From Actinomycetes bacterium (GTDB taxonomy: Bacteria > Actinomycetota > Thermoleophilia > Solirubrobacterales > 70-9): DNA of 21,822 nt. Both the position numbers and the translations under genes were made by a program. The notes beneath the pieces were generated by a model. The model saw nothing but the letters and a program-made list of their open reading frames with translations. It had not been told where the DNA came from and did not search any database. How positions within the stretch are numbered: position 1 is the first letter of the stretch; the number at the start of each line of letters is the position of its first letter. Below are positions 6,759-14,312 of this stretch, one piece after another. The stretch covers positions 1-21,822 of the forward strand of contig JAEZIQ010000109.1 of the NCBI GenBank assembly GCA_023436605.1, written 5' to 3'.

Positions 6759-7436
6759 CTACTTCCGTTCCCGGCGGGCGCGGACGATGATGCCGGCGAC
6801 CGTGCCGATCGCCAGGCCGACAACGATGATCAGGAGCAGCGACTTGCCGCTGCCGCCATCGTCTTCGGAGTCGTCCTCCGGGTTGGCTGCGGTCGCGGTC
6901 GGCTCTCCGGTAGCCGCGGCGTCACCTTGGGCGACCTGATCGTCCTCGGACTGGGAATCGGTGGCCGGCACCGTCGCGGTCGAGGCCAGGGTGACGACCG
7001 GGGACGGATGTTCGGATTCAGATGCCCCACCGGCCGGCTCGATCCAGGCGGTCTCGGCCCCGCCCTCGCATTTCTGGATCGTCTTGAAGAGGAGCTCCTG
7101 ACCCTTCTTGCCGGAAAGCGTCGCGGTCAGCGGGAACGCCTGCTCGGCGTGATCCGGCAGCGGGCCGCCGGTCCAGGTGAGTGTCGAAGGGGTGCTGCTG
7201 GCTTTCCAGCCCTTGGTCGGTTTCGCCTCGGCGTTACTGACCCCGGCCGGAATCTGCACAACCAGGCGGGTGGTCGGCGCGCCGTCACAGCCGTGACCGA
7301 CGTGCATCTCCAGATCGACCGGCTTGCCGGCGGGTGCCTTGGCCGGACTGATCTCGACGTGGCCCGAGGCGACGGCCGGAACGGCCAGGGCAAATGCGAG
7401 CGCCAGGGCCGGGATGAATTTCTTTGCGTTTTTCAT
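6759..7436 (-). CDS. YcnI-like copper-binding protein (DUF1775)
   Basis: YcnI-family proteins are exported and hold Cu(II) through their processed N-terminal histidine. The 225-residue product has a signal peptide (MKNAKKFIPALALAFALAVP...) whose cleavage after ASG would expose H26 (HVEISP). The DUF1775 core shows the HGCDGAPT segment (48-55), PTKGW, TWTGGPLPDHAEQAFPL, C123 (probable partner of C50) and AWIEP. An acidic low-complexity stalk (about 150-196) leads to a single membrane helix at about 198-220 and a basic tail RARRERK, so it is anchored outside the membrane. Last gene of the copper-type cluster, 68 bases after the 82-residue membrane protein. No ideal ribosome binding site; AAAGGA lies 13 bases before the ATG. 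Confidence 0.9.
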   Translation of the reverse strand: MKNAKKFIPALALAFALAVPAVASGHVEISPAKAPAGKPVDLEMHVGHGCDGAPTTRLVVQIPAGVSNAEAKPTKGWKASSTPSTLTWTGGPLPDHAEQAFPLTATLSGKKGQELLFKTIQKCEGGAETAWIEPAGGASESEHPSPVVTLASTATVPATDSQSEDDQVAQGDAAATGEPTATAANPEDDSEDDGGSGKSLLLIIVVGLAIGTVAGIIVRARRERK

Positions 7437-7504
7437 TGCTTTTGGTGATTCCTTTCCTGCGGCCGGACGAACCGGCCTTCAAGTCTGTTGGTGCTTCTGG
7501 GGAT

Positions 7505-7753
7505 TCATTGGGTGCGCGGAGGCCCCCGACCGGCCAGGGTTGCCGCCACCAGTCTGCCGCCACAGACGGGCAGATGCCAGTCGCAGATCGCGCGAGCGGA
7601 CGGCCCGGCCGGGTTCTGGTACCGGCTGATGGAGAGGAGATCGCGGATCCGCTCGATCGCCCCCTCACCCGGGTAGCGACCGAACAACAGCAGCGCCACC
7701 AGCAGCGCCAGTGGCGCCATGGCGATCAGCATCTGGACTAGTGCGGGATTCAC
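7505..7753 (-). CDS. Small membrane protein in the copper cluster
   Basis: I do not recognise a named family. The 82-residue product has one membrane helix (about 6-25), immediately followed by FGRYPGE (24-30), a helix IERIRDLL, then C57-x2-H60-x3-C64 (CDWHLPVC) and a tail ending RGPPRTQ. The start is GTG at 7753, overlapping the CopC-CopD stop as GTGA, which argues for translational coupling and that the gene is real. The FGRYxGE block after a helix and the terminal RGPP are shared with the 104-residue protein at 10221-10535. The C/H/C group could bind metal, but that is inference. Confidence 0.75.
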   Translation of the reverse strand: MNPALVQMLIAMAPLALLVALLLFGRYPGEGAIERIRDLLSISRYQNPAGPSARAICDWHLPVCGGRLVAATLAGRGPPRTQ

Positions 7754-9474
7754 TTGATCTCCACGTCAAACCTGGCCTGGCGCTCGGTGAAGGTCGAAAC
7801 GCGGACCGCGGCGTCGGCCCGCCAGGTTCCCCGTACTCCGAACGTAGCGTTGGGCACCACGAAGTGGCCCGGTCCCGCCCGGCGCGCTTCAACCTCGATC
7901 GGATCAATCTGGGATTCCGGCATCGAGAAGGCCAGCTCGATCGAGATGACCGGGACCGGAGCTCCGGTCCGGTCGTTGAAAACGTAGACGTGGATCTCGT
8001 TGCTGCCGACCTGCCCGGGATCGACCGTGTACTCGATCCGGTCCGGTCCGGTGGTAACCGCGCCGGAAGTCGGTCCGGCCTGAATCGAGTCCGGCGGCGG
8101 ATAGCTGACCAGCGCGGCAGATACACCGAGCACGCAGACCACGAGCAAAGCCTCGATCCGCAGCACCCGCCGTAGCCGCATTCCCGGTCCCCCGGGCGAC
8201 TCTCCTGCCTCCATGCGCCTGACCAGAGCCGGGATGATCCGGTCCCGGTTCGCCCAGCCGAGTCCGATCAGGATCACGAAGAGAACGATCTTGATGGTCA
8301 CGGCCCGGCCGAAGGCATTGTTGAAAAGGTCGGGAACCGATCCGACGTCGACGATCGCCTGGATCGCGCCGGTCACCCCGACCACGATCGCCACCGTGAA
8401 AGCCATCGCCGAGAAGCAACGGGTCACCCGCGTGAGCAGCCGGGTTCGTGCCGACCGGCTTTCGACCTGTCGGGTGGCGACCGGCAGCAGGGACACCATT
8501 GCCACCAGGCCGCCGCTCCAGATCGCCATGGCCGCGACATGGAGTACGTCGCTCGGGACGGTCAGCCAGCCCGGATCACGGGTTGATGCATGTCCGGCCA
8601 GGGCGGGAGTAACCGCGATCACGGCGCCACCGGCGAGGGCCAGGATCATCTCGGCCGAGTAGGAGACCAACCGTCGGGCCGGCGCGAAGACCAGTGGGAT
8701 CAGCGCCAGCCAGGCCGCCGAACGGATCAGCATCATCGTGCCGAAGCGGGTGTGGATCACCTCGTTCGGGATCCCGGACCCGAATGCTTCCCACAAACTC
8801 GTTCCGGCGGCGATCGCCCCCTGGAATGGAATCGCCATCAGCGAAGAAAAGAGCCCGACGAGGATCGTGGCGAGAAGCAGACGACGGAAACGCCGGGCCA
8901 TCGCCGCCTCGCTGGCCACCGTCGTTTCGGGCCCGCGCCAGGCCTTGAGGATCCAGGCAAGCAGGCCGATCCCTATCGCGAGCGCCAGATAGCCGAGCCA
9001 GCGGATCAGCCAGAACCCGACCTCGGTGACGCGCCCGGCCTCGGAATCGGCCAGCAGTTCGGAGATTGTCTTCTCGGAGGCAAACCGACTCGGGTCTCCC
9101 CCAGGTTTGCCGACCGTAAAGGTGATGCCACCCGAGATCGGGTGGGCATCCGCGGAAACGACCCGGTAGGTCGCCGTGTAGAGACCGTCAGGAAGGACGG
9201 ATGGCAGCTTGACGCCGACCTTCGTCTTTTTTCCGCCCGGCCGGTCAAGTTCGCCGGACTGGACCTGGTTGCCTTCGGTGTCGAACACCCGGACCGCGCC
9301 GAGCGATCCTTCGACCGGTTCGTTGAAGGTGAAAGTCACCCGGGCCGGGGCCTCGCTGAGCTGGGCGCCGCGGGCCGGGTTCGAACTCTCGAGCAGAGCG
9401 TGTGCCGAAGCGCTGGCGGCCAAGCCGAGCAGGCAGGTGAGCGCCAGGAGAACTGTCGAGAGGGCGCGCCTCAC
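7750..9474 (-). CDS. CopC-CopD fusion copper protein (YcnJ-like)
   Basis: This joins an exported copper-binding CopC domain to the membrane protein CopD, as in YcnJ, and is thought to take part in copper import or supply. Residues 1-24 are a signal peptide (cleavage SASA/HALLES), exposing H25; with D109 and H111 (VSADAHPISGG) this gives the typical CopC Cu(II) site. About eight membrane helices follow (roughly 152-175, 197-219, 244-264, 273-294, 308-332, 353-378, 390-408, 436-458) with the CopD pattern GHASTRDPGW and LHVAAMAIWSGG. Residues about 465-574 form a further extracytoplasmic beta-rich domain, as in other YcnJ-type proteins. 574 residues, GTG start, overlapping the preceding gene as GTGA; its own stop overlaps the next GTG the same way. 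Confidence 0.93.
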   Translation of the reverse strand: MRRALSTVLLALTCLLGLAASASAHALLESSNPARGAQLSEAPARVTFTFNEPVEGSLGAVRVFDTEGNQVQSGELDRPGGKKTKVGVKLPSVLPDGLYTATYRVVSADAHPISGGITFTVGKPGGDPSRFASEKTISELLADSEAGRVTEVGFWLIRWLGYLALAIGIGLLAWILKAWRGPETTVASEAAMARRFRRLLLATILVGLFSSLMAIPFQGAIAAGTSLWEAFGSGIPNEVIHTRFGTMMLIRSAAWLALIPLVFAPARRLVSYSAEMILALAGGAVIAVTPALAGHASTRDPGWLTVPSDVLHVAAMAIWSGGLVAMVSLLPVATRQVESRSARTRLLTRVTRCFSAMAFTVAIVVGVTGAIQAIVDVGSVPDLFNNAFGRAVTIKIVLFVILIGLGWANRDRIIPALVRRMEAGESPGGPGMRLRRVLRIEALLVVCVLGVSAALVSYPPPDSIQAGPTSGAVTTGPDRIEYTVDPGQVGSNEIHVYVFNDRTGAPVPVISIELAFSMPESQIDPIEVEARRAGPGHFVVPNATFGVRGTWRADAAVRVSTFTERQARFDVEIK

Positions 9475-10139
9475 CAGGCTTCCTTTTTCTCCTCGTCGTC
9501 GGAATCGTTCTTGCGATCTCGTCGGCGCACGATCCAGAAACCGGCCGCCGCGATGATCGCCAGGCCGAGGATCACGAAAGGAACTACGGGGACGTTCGAA
9601 TCATTGCCGACCCAGGTCAGGGTTCCTTCCACCCTGGCGGGCTCACCGTCGACCTTGATCGGGATCACGTAGTCGAAGACCTTGGTCTCCTTCGATTCGT
9701 CGGTTACCTGTTCCGGTGTGCCCTGACCCATGTAGTGGGAGCGGTGGTCGTGCCACTCGTAGATCCCGTTGGTCCCGACCTCCTGCCAGTCGGGTTTCGC
9801 CTTCTCGTCGGCCCGCGAGGGGAGATCGACGTCAGCGAAACGGTCCTGGTTCAGGTAATAGGCGGGCGAGTTGAGGTTCTCCTCGACGGTGCCGTCGGCG
9901 AGGATCCGGGCCAGCGGCTCGCCGTCGTAACCGAGGATGACGACGTCCCGACCGGAGCTGTTTTCCAGCCGGACGTGGTCGTCGAAGTTGACGACCGAGA
10001 AATCGAGCCCTTCGGCGAGGCTTTGGGGCCGGATCGTGGTGATCTCGGACCGGTAGTTCGAGTTGCCCTGATGGGCGTTAGCAACCCCGGGGGTTGCGGC
10101 AAAGATGAACAGCAGGATGAGGCTGAGTATTCGCTTCAT
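9471..10139 (-). CDS. Exported His-first membrane-anchored protein, copper cluster
   Basis: No named family recognised. The 222-residue product has a signal peptide (MKRILSLILLFIFAATPGVANA) whose predicted cleavage after ANA leaves H23 as residue 1 of the mature protein. A beta-rich exported domain contains GYDGEPLARI, the segment YYLNQDRFA and the striking WHDHRSHYM at 129-137 (H130, H132, H135, M137), a plausible metal site. One membrane helix at about 185-204 and a highly charged cytoplasmic tail follow. ATG at 10139 is preferred because GGAG stands 5 bases before it; a GTG two codons earlier (10145) is possible. The stop overlaps the CopC-CopD start. Context and the N-terminal His suggest copper handling; this is inference. 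Confidence 0.82.
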   Translation of the reverse strand: MKRILSLILLFIFAATPGVANAHQGNSNYRSEITTIRPQSLAEGLDFSVVNFDDHVRLENSSGRDVVILGYDGEPLARILADGTVEENLNSPAYYLNQDRFADVDLPSRADEKAKPDWQEVGTNGIYEWHDHRSHYMGQGTPEQVTDESKETKVFDYVIPIKVDGEPARVEGTLTWVGNDSNVPVVPFVILGLAIIAAAGFWIVRRRDRKNDSDDEEKKEAW

Positions 10140-10220
10140 GGTCACTCCATGACCGGGGATCGGGGTGCGGCAGGGCCGCGGGACGGATCGGGGTTCCGAG
10201 CCGACCCGAAATCGGGTGGC

Positions 10221-10535
10221 TCAGAAAGCGAACGAGGGCGGGCCGCGGGCCGGAATCCCGAACACGGTCGAAAGCCTCTTGGGCTCGACCAGCAGGGTGA
10301 GGAGTTCTCCGGCCGGAGCGTTACCACGCGGAAGCACCGAGCGGGCCCGGAGCACCGCGATCACTTCTTCACCGACGTAGCGACCGAAAGCCAGCGGAGC
10401 GGCGAGCAGGAAGACCGGGACCGTGAAGAGCAGTGCCTCGGGCGAGCCCGTGAAGGTAAGGAAGAGGGCCCATGTCAGCGCGACCAGAACCAGCCCGGCG
10501 GTGCGTGACGTACTTATGTTGCGGCCCGTTTCCAT
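10221..10535 (-). CDS. Small two-helix membrane protein, first gene of copper cluster
   Basis: 104 residues with membrane helices at about 12-29 and 33-50, directly followed by FGRYVGE (50-56), a basic helix, and a C-terminus reading PARGPPSFAF. The FGRYxGE and RGPP elements recur in the 82-residue protein at 7505-7753, so the two are probably related parts of one system. ATG at 10535; TACACT ends seven bases before it, a leaderless-type promoter. The gap to the next cluster gene is 81 bases. The ORF is divergent from the DsbA-like gene. Function unknown. Confidence 0.75.
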   Translation of the reverse strand: METGRNISTSRTAGLVLVALTWALFLTFTGSPEALLFTVPVFLLAAPLAFGRYVGEEVIAVLRARSVLPRGNAPAGELLTLLVEPKRLSTVFGIPARGPPSFAF

Positions 10536-10542
10536 TCCCCTG

Positions 10543-10548
10543 AGTGTA
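10543..10548 (-). promoter_or_regulatory. Candidate -10 box for the copper cluster
   Basis: On the minus strand TACACT is followed by seven bases and the ATG of the first cluster gene. It fits the TANNNT leaderless layout. The 53-base divergent spacer 10536-10588 also holds the candidate box for the DsbA-like gene at 10576-10581. No copper-regulator operator was recognised there. Confidence 0.4.
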
Positions 10549-10575
10549 GCCGGGAGGCCGAGCCCCGGGACTGTC

Positions 10576-10581
10576 TAGTCT
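10576..10581 (+). promoter_or_regulatory. Candidate -10 box, leaderless start of DsbA-like gene
   Basis: TAGTCT is followed by seven bases (TGGCAGC) and the ATG at 10589. There is no ribosome binding site in those seven bases, consistent with a leaderless message. No clear -35. Confidence 0.4.
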
Positions 10582-10588
10582 TGGCAGC

Positions 10589-11458
10589 ATGGCGCAGATC
10601 AAGGCTCTCCTCTTCAACGACCCGTCCTGTCCCTGGGGCTACTCGGCAAATCCGGCCCTGCGAACCCTCGAGTGGCGATACCGGGATCAGATCGAGTGGC
10701 ACCTCGCGGTGATCGGGCTTTCCGACGAGAACAATCCGGTGCCTTACCCGCCGGAAACCCTCACGGACTTCTACTTCGATTTCCGGGAACGCTTCGGTAT
10801 GCCCTTCGCGATCGAGACCAAGATCCGCCCGGTGACCAGCGCCCGTGCCTGCCAGGTGATCACCGCCGCGCGCCTTCACTCACCCGGGTCGGAATGGCGC
10901 GTGTTGAGGACCCTTCAGCTGCTTCACTTCAATACACCGCTCCTGCTCGACGACGATGAGCAGCTGACCGAAGCGCTCGGGACGGTCCCCGGACTCGACG
11001 CTGAGGCGGTCATGGCAACCGTCGATTCTCCCGAGGTCCGGAGAGCCTACGAGGAGGACTACAACCACGCCCGGAGCGCCACCGGTGGCGCCACGCATCT
11101 TCAGTCCAAGACCGCATCGGTCGACGGGGGCGGCCAGCGTTACACGGCACCTACGGTGATCTTCGAGGAAAGCGAGCGTCGCGTCGAGGCAGGTGGATTC
11201 CAGCCGGTCGAGGCCTACGACGTGGTGATCGCCAACCTGGATCCGACCCTGAAGCGGATGGAACCGGCCGAGGATCCGCTCGAAGCACTTTCGCTCTACC
11301 CGGCCGGCCTGACCACGCAGGAAACTGCCGCAGTGATGGCGGTGGGCATGGCGCCCCCGGATCGGACCGAAACCGAGCGCAAGCTGGTTCACCTGCTCGG
11401 CGAGCAGAAGGTCAAACGCGTTCCCCTGGGCAACGATGCCCTCTGGGTCGCTGCCTGA
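10589..11458 (+). CDS. DsbA-fold thioredoxin-like protein, single-Cys active site
   Basis: The N-terminus KALLFNDPSCPWGYSANPALRTL is the DsbA/2-hydroxychromene-2-carboxylate isomerase type of thioredoxin fold, where the DPxCPWCW motif is usual. Here it is C14-P-W-G17, so the second cysteine is missing; that rules out ordinary disulfide exchange and fits an isomerase- or glutathione-binding-like role. A helical insert spans about 40-180 and the fold closes at TAPTVIFEE, the cis-Pro region (about 187-195). The C-terminal ~70 residues (LTTQETAAVMAV, VHLLGEQKVKRVPLGNDALWVAA) look like a small winged-helix-type extension. 289 residues, no signal peptide, so cytoplasmic. Its stop lies 4 bases from that of the convergent ZIP gene. 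Substrate unknown. Confidence 0.8.
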   Translation: MAQIKALLFNDPSCPWGYSANPALRTLEWRYRDQIEWHLAVIGLSDENNPVPYPPETLTDFYFDFRERFGMPFAIETKIRPVTSARACQVITAARLHSPGSEWRVLRTLQLLHFNTPLLLDDDEQLTEALGTVPGLDAEAVMATVDSPEVRRAYEEDYNHARSATGGATHLQSKTASVDGGGQRYTAPTVIFEESERRVEAGGFQPVEAYDVVIANLDPTLKRMEPAEDPLEALSLYPAGLTTQETAAVMAVGMAPPDRTETERKLVHLLGEQKVKRVPLGNDALWVAA

Positions 11459-11462
11459 CCGT

Positions 11463-12167
11463 TCAGCCGACCGAGAGCAGATAAGAGAGCAGGAAGCCGA
11501 GCGCCGTCGCGTAGGCGACCTTGACTCCACCCTCTTCATAGGCCTCGGGCATGACCGTGTCGGCCAGTGAGGCGAGCACCGCTCCGGCCGCGAAGGCGAG
11601 CGGGATCGAAAGGGTCTTGTGGTCGACTCCGTCGAGCGCGATATAGCCGATCAGGACGGCGAGACCCAGCGCCACCGCAGCCAGGCTCCAGATCAGGATG
11701 GTCCGTCTCGGGGAGATCCCGGCCTCTTTCATTTTCTCCGCCCCGACCATGGCCTCCGGGAAGTTGGAGACGAAGATCGCAACCAGGAGCGCCAGGCTCG
11801 ATCCTTCGATCAGTGAGACTCCCATAGCCAGGTTTTCGGGGATGCCATCGAGCGTGATCCCGGCCAGAAGTGCGAAGCCGATGCCAAGTCCCGAACGGGC
11901 CCTCCTGAGCGTCCGTCGGTCGAGCCAGTCGTCGATCACGACGAAAGCGGTCGCCCCCAGGAGGAACGAAACCCCGGTCCGCCCAACCCCTCCGTGGTCG
12001 AAGGCAACGTCGAACAGCTCGAAAGCCACCGCCGAGATCAGCGCCCCGGACGCAAAGCCCAGCATCATCGCCAGGACCGACTTGGGAATGTCGAACTTCG
12101 CCCCGGCCAGAGCACCGATCGGCAGGGCAACCGAGGCGATGACTGCGTATGCGATCACCTCCAGCAT
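11463..12167 (-). CDS. ZIP family metal transporter
   Basis: ZIP proteins carry zinc or other divalent metals into the cytoplasm. The 234-residue product is almost all membrane helix (about eight), with the two family metal-site motifs: LDGIPEN in helix 4 (D107, P110, E111, N112) and SNFPEAM in helix 5 (N135, P137, E138). A charged cytoplasmic segment (DDWLDRRTLRRARSG) joins helices 3 and 4 in place of the His-rich loop of many ZIPs. DG and SN replace the more usual HN and H at the binding sites, as in some bacterial ZIP branches, so the metal cannot be assigned. ATG at 12167. Convergent with the DsbA-like gene (4-base gap) and divergent from the acyltransferase (63 bases). Confidence 0.9.
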   Translation of the reverse strand: MLEVIAYAVIASVALPIGALAGAKFDIPKSVLAMMLGFASGALISAVAFELFDVAFDHGGVGRTGVSFLLGATAFVVIDDWLDRRTLRRARSGLGIGFALLAGITLDGIPENLAMGVSLIEGSSLALLVAIFVSNFPEAMVGAEKMKEAGISPRRTILIWSLAAVALGLAVLIGYIALDGVDHKTLSIPLAFAAGAVLASLADTVMPEAYEEGGVKVAYATALGFLLSYLLSVG

Positions 12168-12218
12168 GAGCAGTAGTCAAGCAGCGCGGTCGGAGGACGT
12201 TTCGCATTCGCGAACCGA

Positions 12219-12224
12219 TAGCCT
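12219..12224 (+). promoter_or_regulatory. Candidate -10 box, leaderless start of the acyltransferase
   Basis: TAGCCT is followed by six bases (GCGCCG) and ATG at 12231. No ribosome binding site stands at normal distance. The rest of the 63-base divergent spacer from the ZIP gene shows nothing I can name. Confidence 0.4.
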
Positions 12225-12230
12225 GCGCCG

Positions 12231-14309
12231 ATGGCTCTTGGCGGTGCCGAGGTCGCCGCCAGAGAAAGCGGCTCCCCCACGGCAAAAGAAGCGGGTTCGA
12301 ACTTCCGGCCCGATATCCAGGGAATCCGCGCAATTGCGGTGGTTCTCGTGCTTGCATGCCACGCCGCGATCCCGTGGGCCGAGGGCGGCTACATCGGGGT
12401 CGACATCTTCTACGTGCTTTCCGGCTTCCTGATCACCGGACTGGTCGTCCGCGAAATCGAAAAGACCGGTCGGGTATCGATCCGGAACTTCTACGCCCGG
12501 CGCGCCAAGCGACTTCTGCCGTTGGCCGCCCTGGTCCTGGTCTTCATCTGTATCGGTTCGCTGATCATCTTCCCGCTGGCCCAGCAGGTGACGGTCGGTG
12601 GCGATGTCTTCGCGGCCGCGCTCTACTTCGTCAACTGGCATTTCATCGTCCAGGGCGTCGACTATTTTGCGGCCGCCGATGGGCTCCACAGCCCGGTTCA
12701 GCATTACTGGTCGCTCTCGGTCGAGGAACAGTTCTACGTGGTCTGGCCACTCCTGTTGCTGGCCGCCGGAGCCATCGCGACCCGGGCGAAACGGAACCTG
12801 AAGCTGATCATCCTGCTGATCACGGTGCCGGTCGCAATCGCCTCGCTGATCTACAGCATCCAGTTCACCCAGCAGAACCCCGAGGCCGCCTTCTTCTCGA
12901 CCGTCGCCCGGGCCTGGCAGCTCGCCTTCGGCGCGGTCCTGGCGATGACCCTCCCCAGGAAGATCGACATGCCGGGCTGGCTGGCCACGGTGATCGGCGC
13001 GGCCGCGATCGGCGTCCTCATCTGGGCGACCTACACGATGAACGCCTCCACCCCGTTCCCCGGTTCGAACGGCCTCTATCCGGTGATGGCGACGATCGCC
13101 CTGCTGGTGGTCGGCGCTTCCGGCAAGGGCGTGACGACCTGGATCCTCTCGACGAGGCCCTTCCAGTACGTCGGCAATATCTCCTACTCCTGGTACCTCT
13201 GGCACTGGCCGTTCGTCGTTTTCGCGCTCGGCATCTTCGATCACCTGACCTGGAAGTGGCTCGTCGTCGCCACCCTGCTTTCCTGGATCCCGACCCAGAT
13301 CAGCCACACCCTGCTCGAGGATCCCGTGCGTCGGGCGAAGATCCTCAAGCTGCGTCCGAACCGGGCTCTGGCCATCGGTGGTGCCTGCTCGATCGTTGCG
13401 GCCGCCTTCGGTCTCTGGCTCGGCTCGAACCGTATCGCCGTGGATGACCTCGATCAGGACCAGGTAAAGGGAGCGGCCGTGATCAAGAACGGCAAGGTGC
13501 CGCTGGTCGACTCGGTCGATGCGATCAGACCGAATCCGCTTCACGCCCGCGAGGACCGTGGCCAGATGTACGCGGACGGCTGCCTCCTGCTCGGGCCCCG
13601 TACCGAATCGGGCGAATGCGCCTACGGCGACACCGATGGCGACAAGACGGTCGTCCTGTTCGGTGACTCGCACTCGATGATGTACATGCCGACCCTCGAC
13701 GCGATCGGCAAGGAAGAGGGCTGGCGGATCATTGGCCTTTCCCGGGCCAACTGCGCGATCGCCGACGTCGAGCTGAGCAAGTTCTGCGACGAGTGGCGGG
13801 AGAACTCACTCGAGCGGATCGCCGAGGAGCAGCCTGACCTGGTCGTCGTCGCGACCTCGACCCGGGCCGTTTACAGCCTGAAGATCGACGGCAAGAAGCT
13901 GAGTCGCGCCGCCAGCGAGCCCTACCTCGTCGAAGGCATGGAACGCACCTTCGACCAACTCAAGCAGGACGCCGGCAAGGTCGTCCTGATCCGCGACCAG
14001 GCCCAGGCGCCCCGCGAGCCGTGGCTGCCCCACGAGTGCGTGGCCGAGAACCTCAACAACCTCAAGGAATGCGCCTTCAAGCCGAAGCGCAACATGTCGA
14101 TCTCCTTCGACGTCAAGGCCGCCGAGGCAACCGGTGTCGAGATCATCGACCCGATGCCGATCCTCTGCTCGAACGACCGCTGCCCCGCCGTGATCGGCAA
14201 CGCCCTCGTCTACCGCGACAGCTACCACGTCTCCGCCACCTACGCAATAACCATGGCCCCCTGGCTCCAGAAAGAACTGGCCAAGCTGGGCTTCCCGCCA
14301 GGCAGCTAG
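12231..14309 (+). CDS. Membrane acyltransferase 3 with SGNH domain (OafA/YrhL type)
   Basis: Such proteins transfer acyl (often acetyl) groups to cell-surface polysaccharides. The 692-residue product has the acyltransferase-3 membrane domain: FRPDIQGIRAIAV (25-37), the conserved H44 (ACHAAIP), YIGVDIFYVLSGFLITG (54-70), RNFYARRAKRLLP, and WSLSVEEQFYVVWP (160-173), with about ten helices to ~398. A linker then leads to an extracytoplasmic SGNH hydrolase-like domain, about 450-692, with block I GDSHS (478-482, S480) and the C-terminal D663-x2-H666 in RDSYHVS, so its catalytic set looks complete. The acceptor glycan is unknown; the nearby epimerase, GT1 glycosyltransferase and SDR may or may not belong with it. 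The stop lies next to tRNA-Met. Confidence 0.95.
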   Translation: MALGGAEVAARESGSPTAKEAGSNFRPDIQGIRAIAVVLVLACHAAIPWAEGGYIGVDIFYVLSGFLITGLVVREIEKTGRVSIRNFYARRAKRLLPLAALVLVFICIGSLIIFPLAQQVTVGGDVFAAALYFVNWHFIVQGVDYFAAADGLHSPVQHYWSLSVEEQFYVVWPLLLLAAGAIATRAKRNLKLIILLITVPVAIASLIYSIQFTQQNPEAAFFSTVARAWQLAFGAVLAMTLPRKIDMPGWLATVIGAAAIGVLIWATYTMNASTPFPGSNGLYPVMATIALLVVGASGKGVTTWILSTRPFQYVGNISYSWYLWHWPFVVFALGIFDHLTWKWLVVATLLSWIPTQISHTLLEDPVRRAKILKLRPNRALAIGGACSIVAAAFGLWLGSNRIAVDDLDQDQVKGAAVIKNGKVPLVDSVDAIRPNPLHAREDRGQMYADGCLLLGPRTESGECAYGDTDGDKTVVLFGDSHSMMYMPTLDAIGKEEGWRIIGLSRANCAIADVELSKFCDEWRENSLERIAEEQPDLVVVATSTRAVYSLKIDGKKLSRAASEPYLVEGMERTFDQLKQDAGKVVLIRDQAQAPREPWLPHECVAENLNNLKECAFKPKRNMSISFDVKAAEATGVEIIDPMPILCSNDRCPAVIGNALVYRDSYHVSATYAITMAPWLQKELAKLGFPPGS

Positions 14310-14312
14310 AAA

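Noticed and set aside
8590..9672. 360-codon plus-strand open frame
   Set aside because: Antisense to CopC-CopD, no recognisable domain, shadow-type composition.
9735..10508. 257-codon plus-strand open frame
   Set aside because: Antisense to the His-first and 104-residue genes, whose signal peptides, helices and coupling are convincing.
12177..13673. Long open frame (498 codons) on the minus strand
   Set aside because: It is antisense to the acyltransferase and is Arg/Asp/Gly/Gln-rich low-complexity sequence, typical of a shadow frame in GC-rich DNA.
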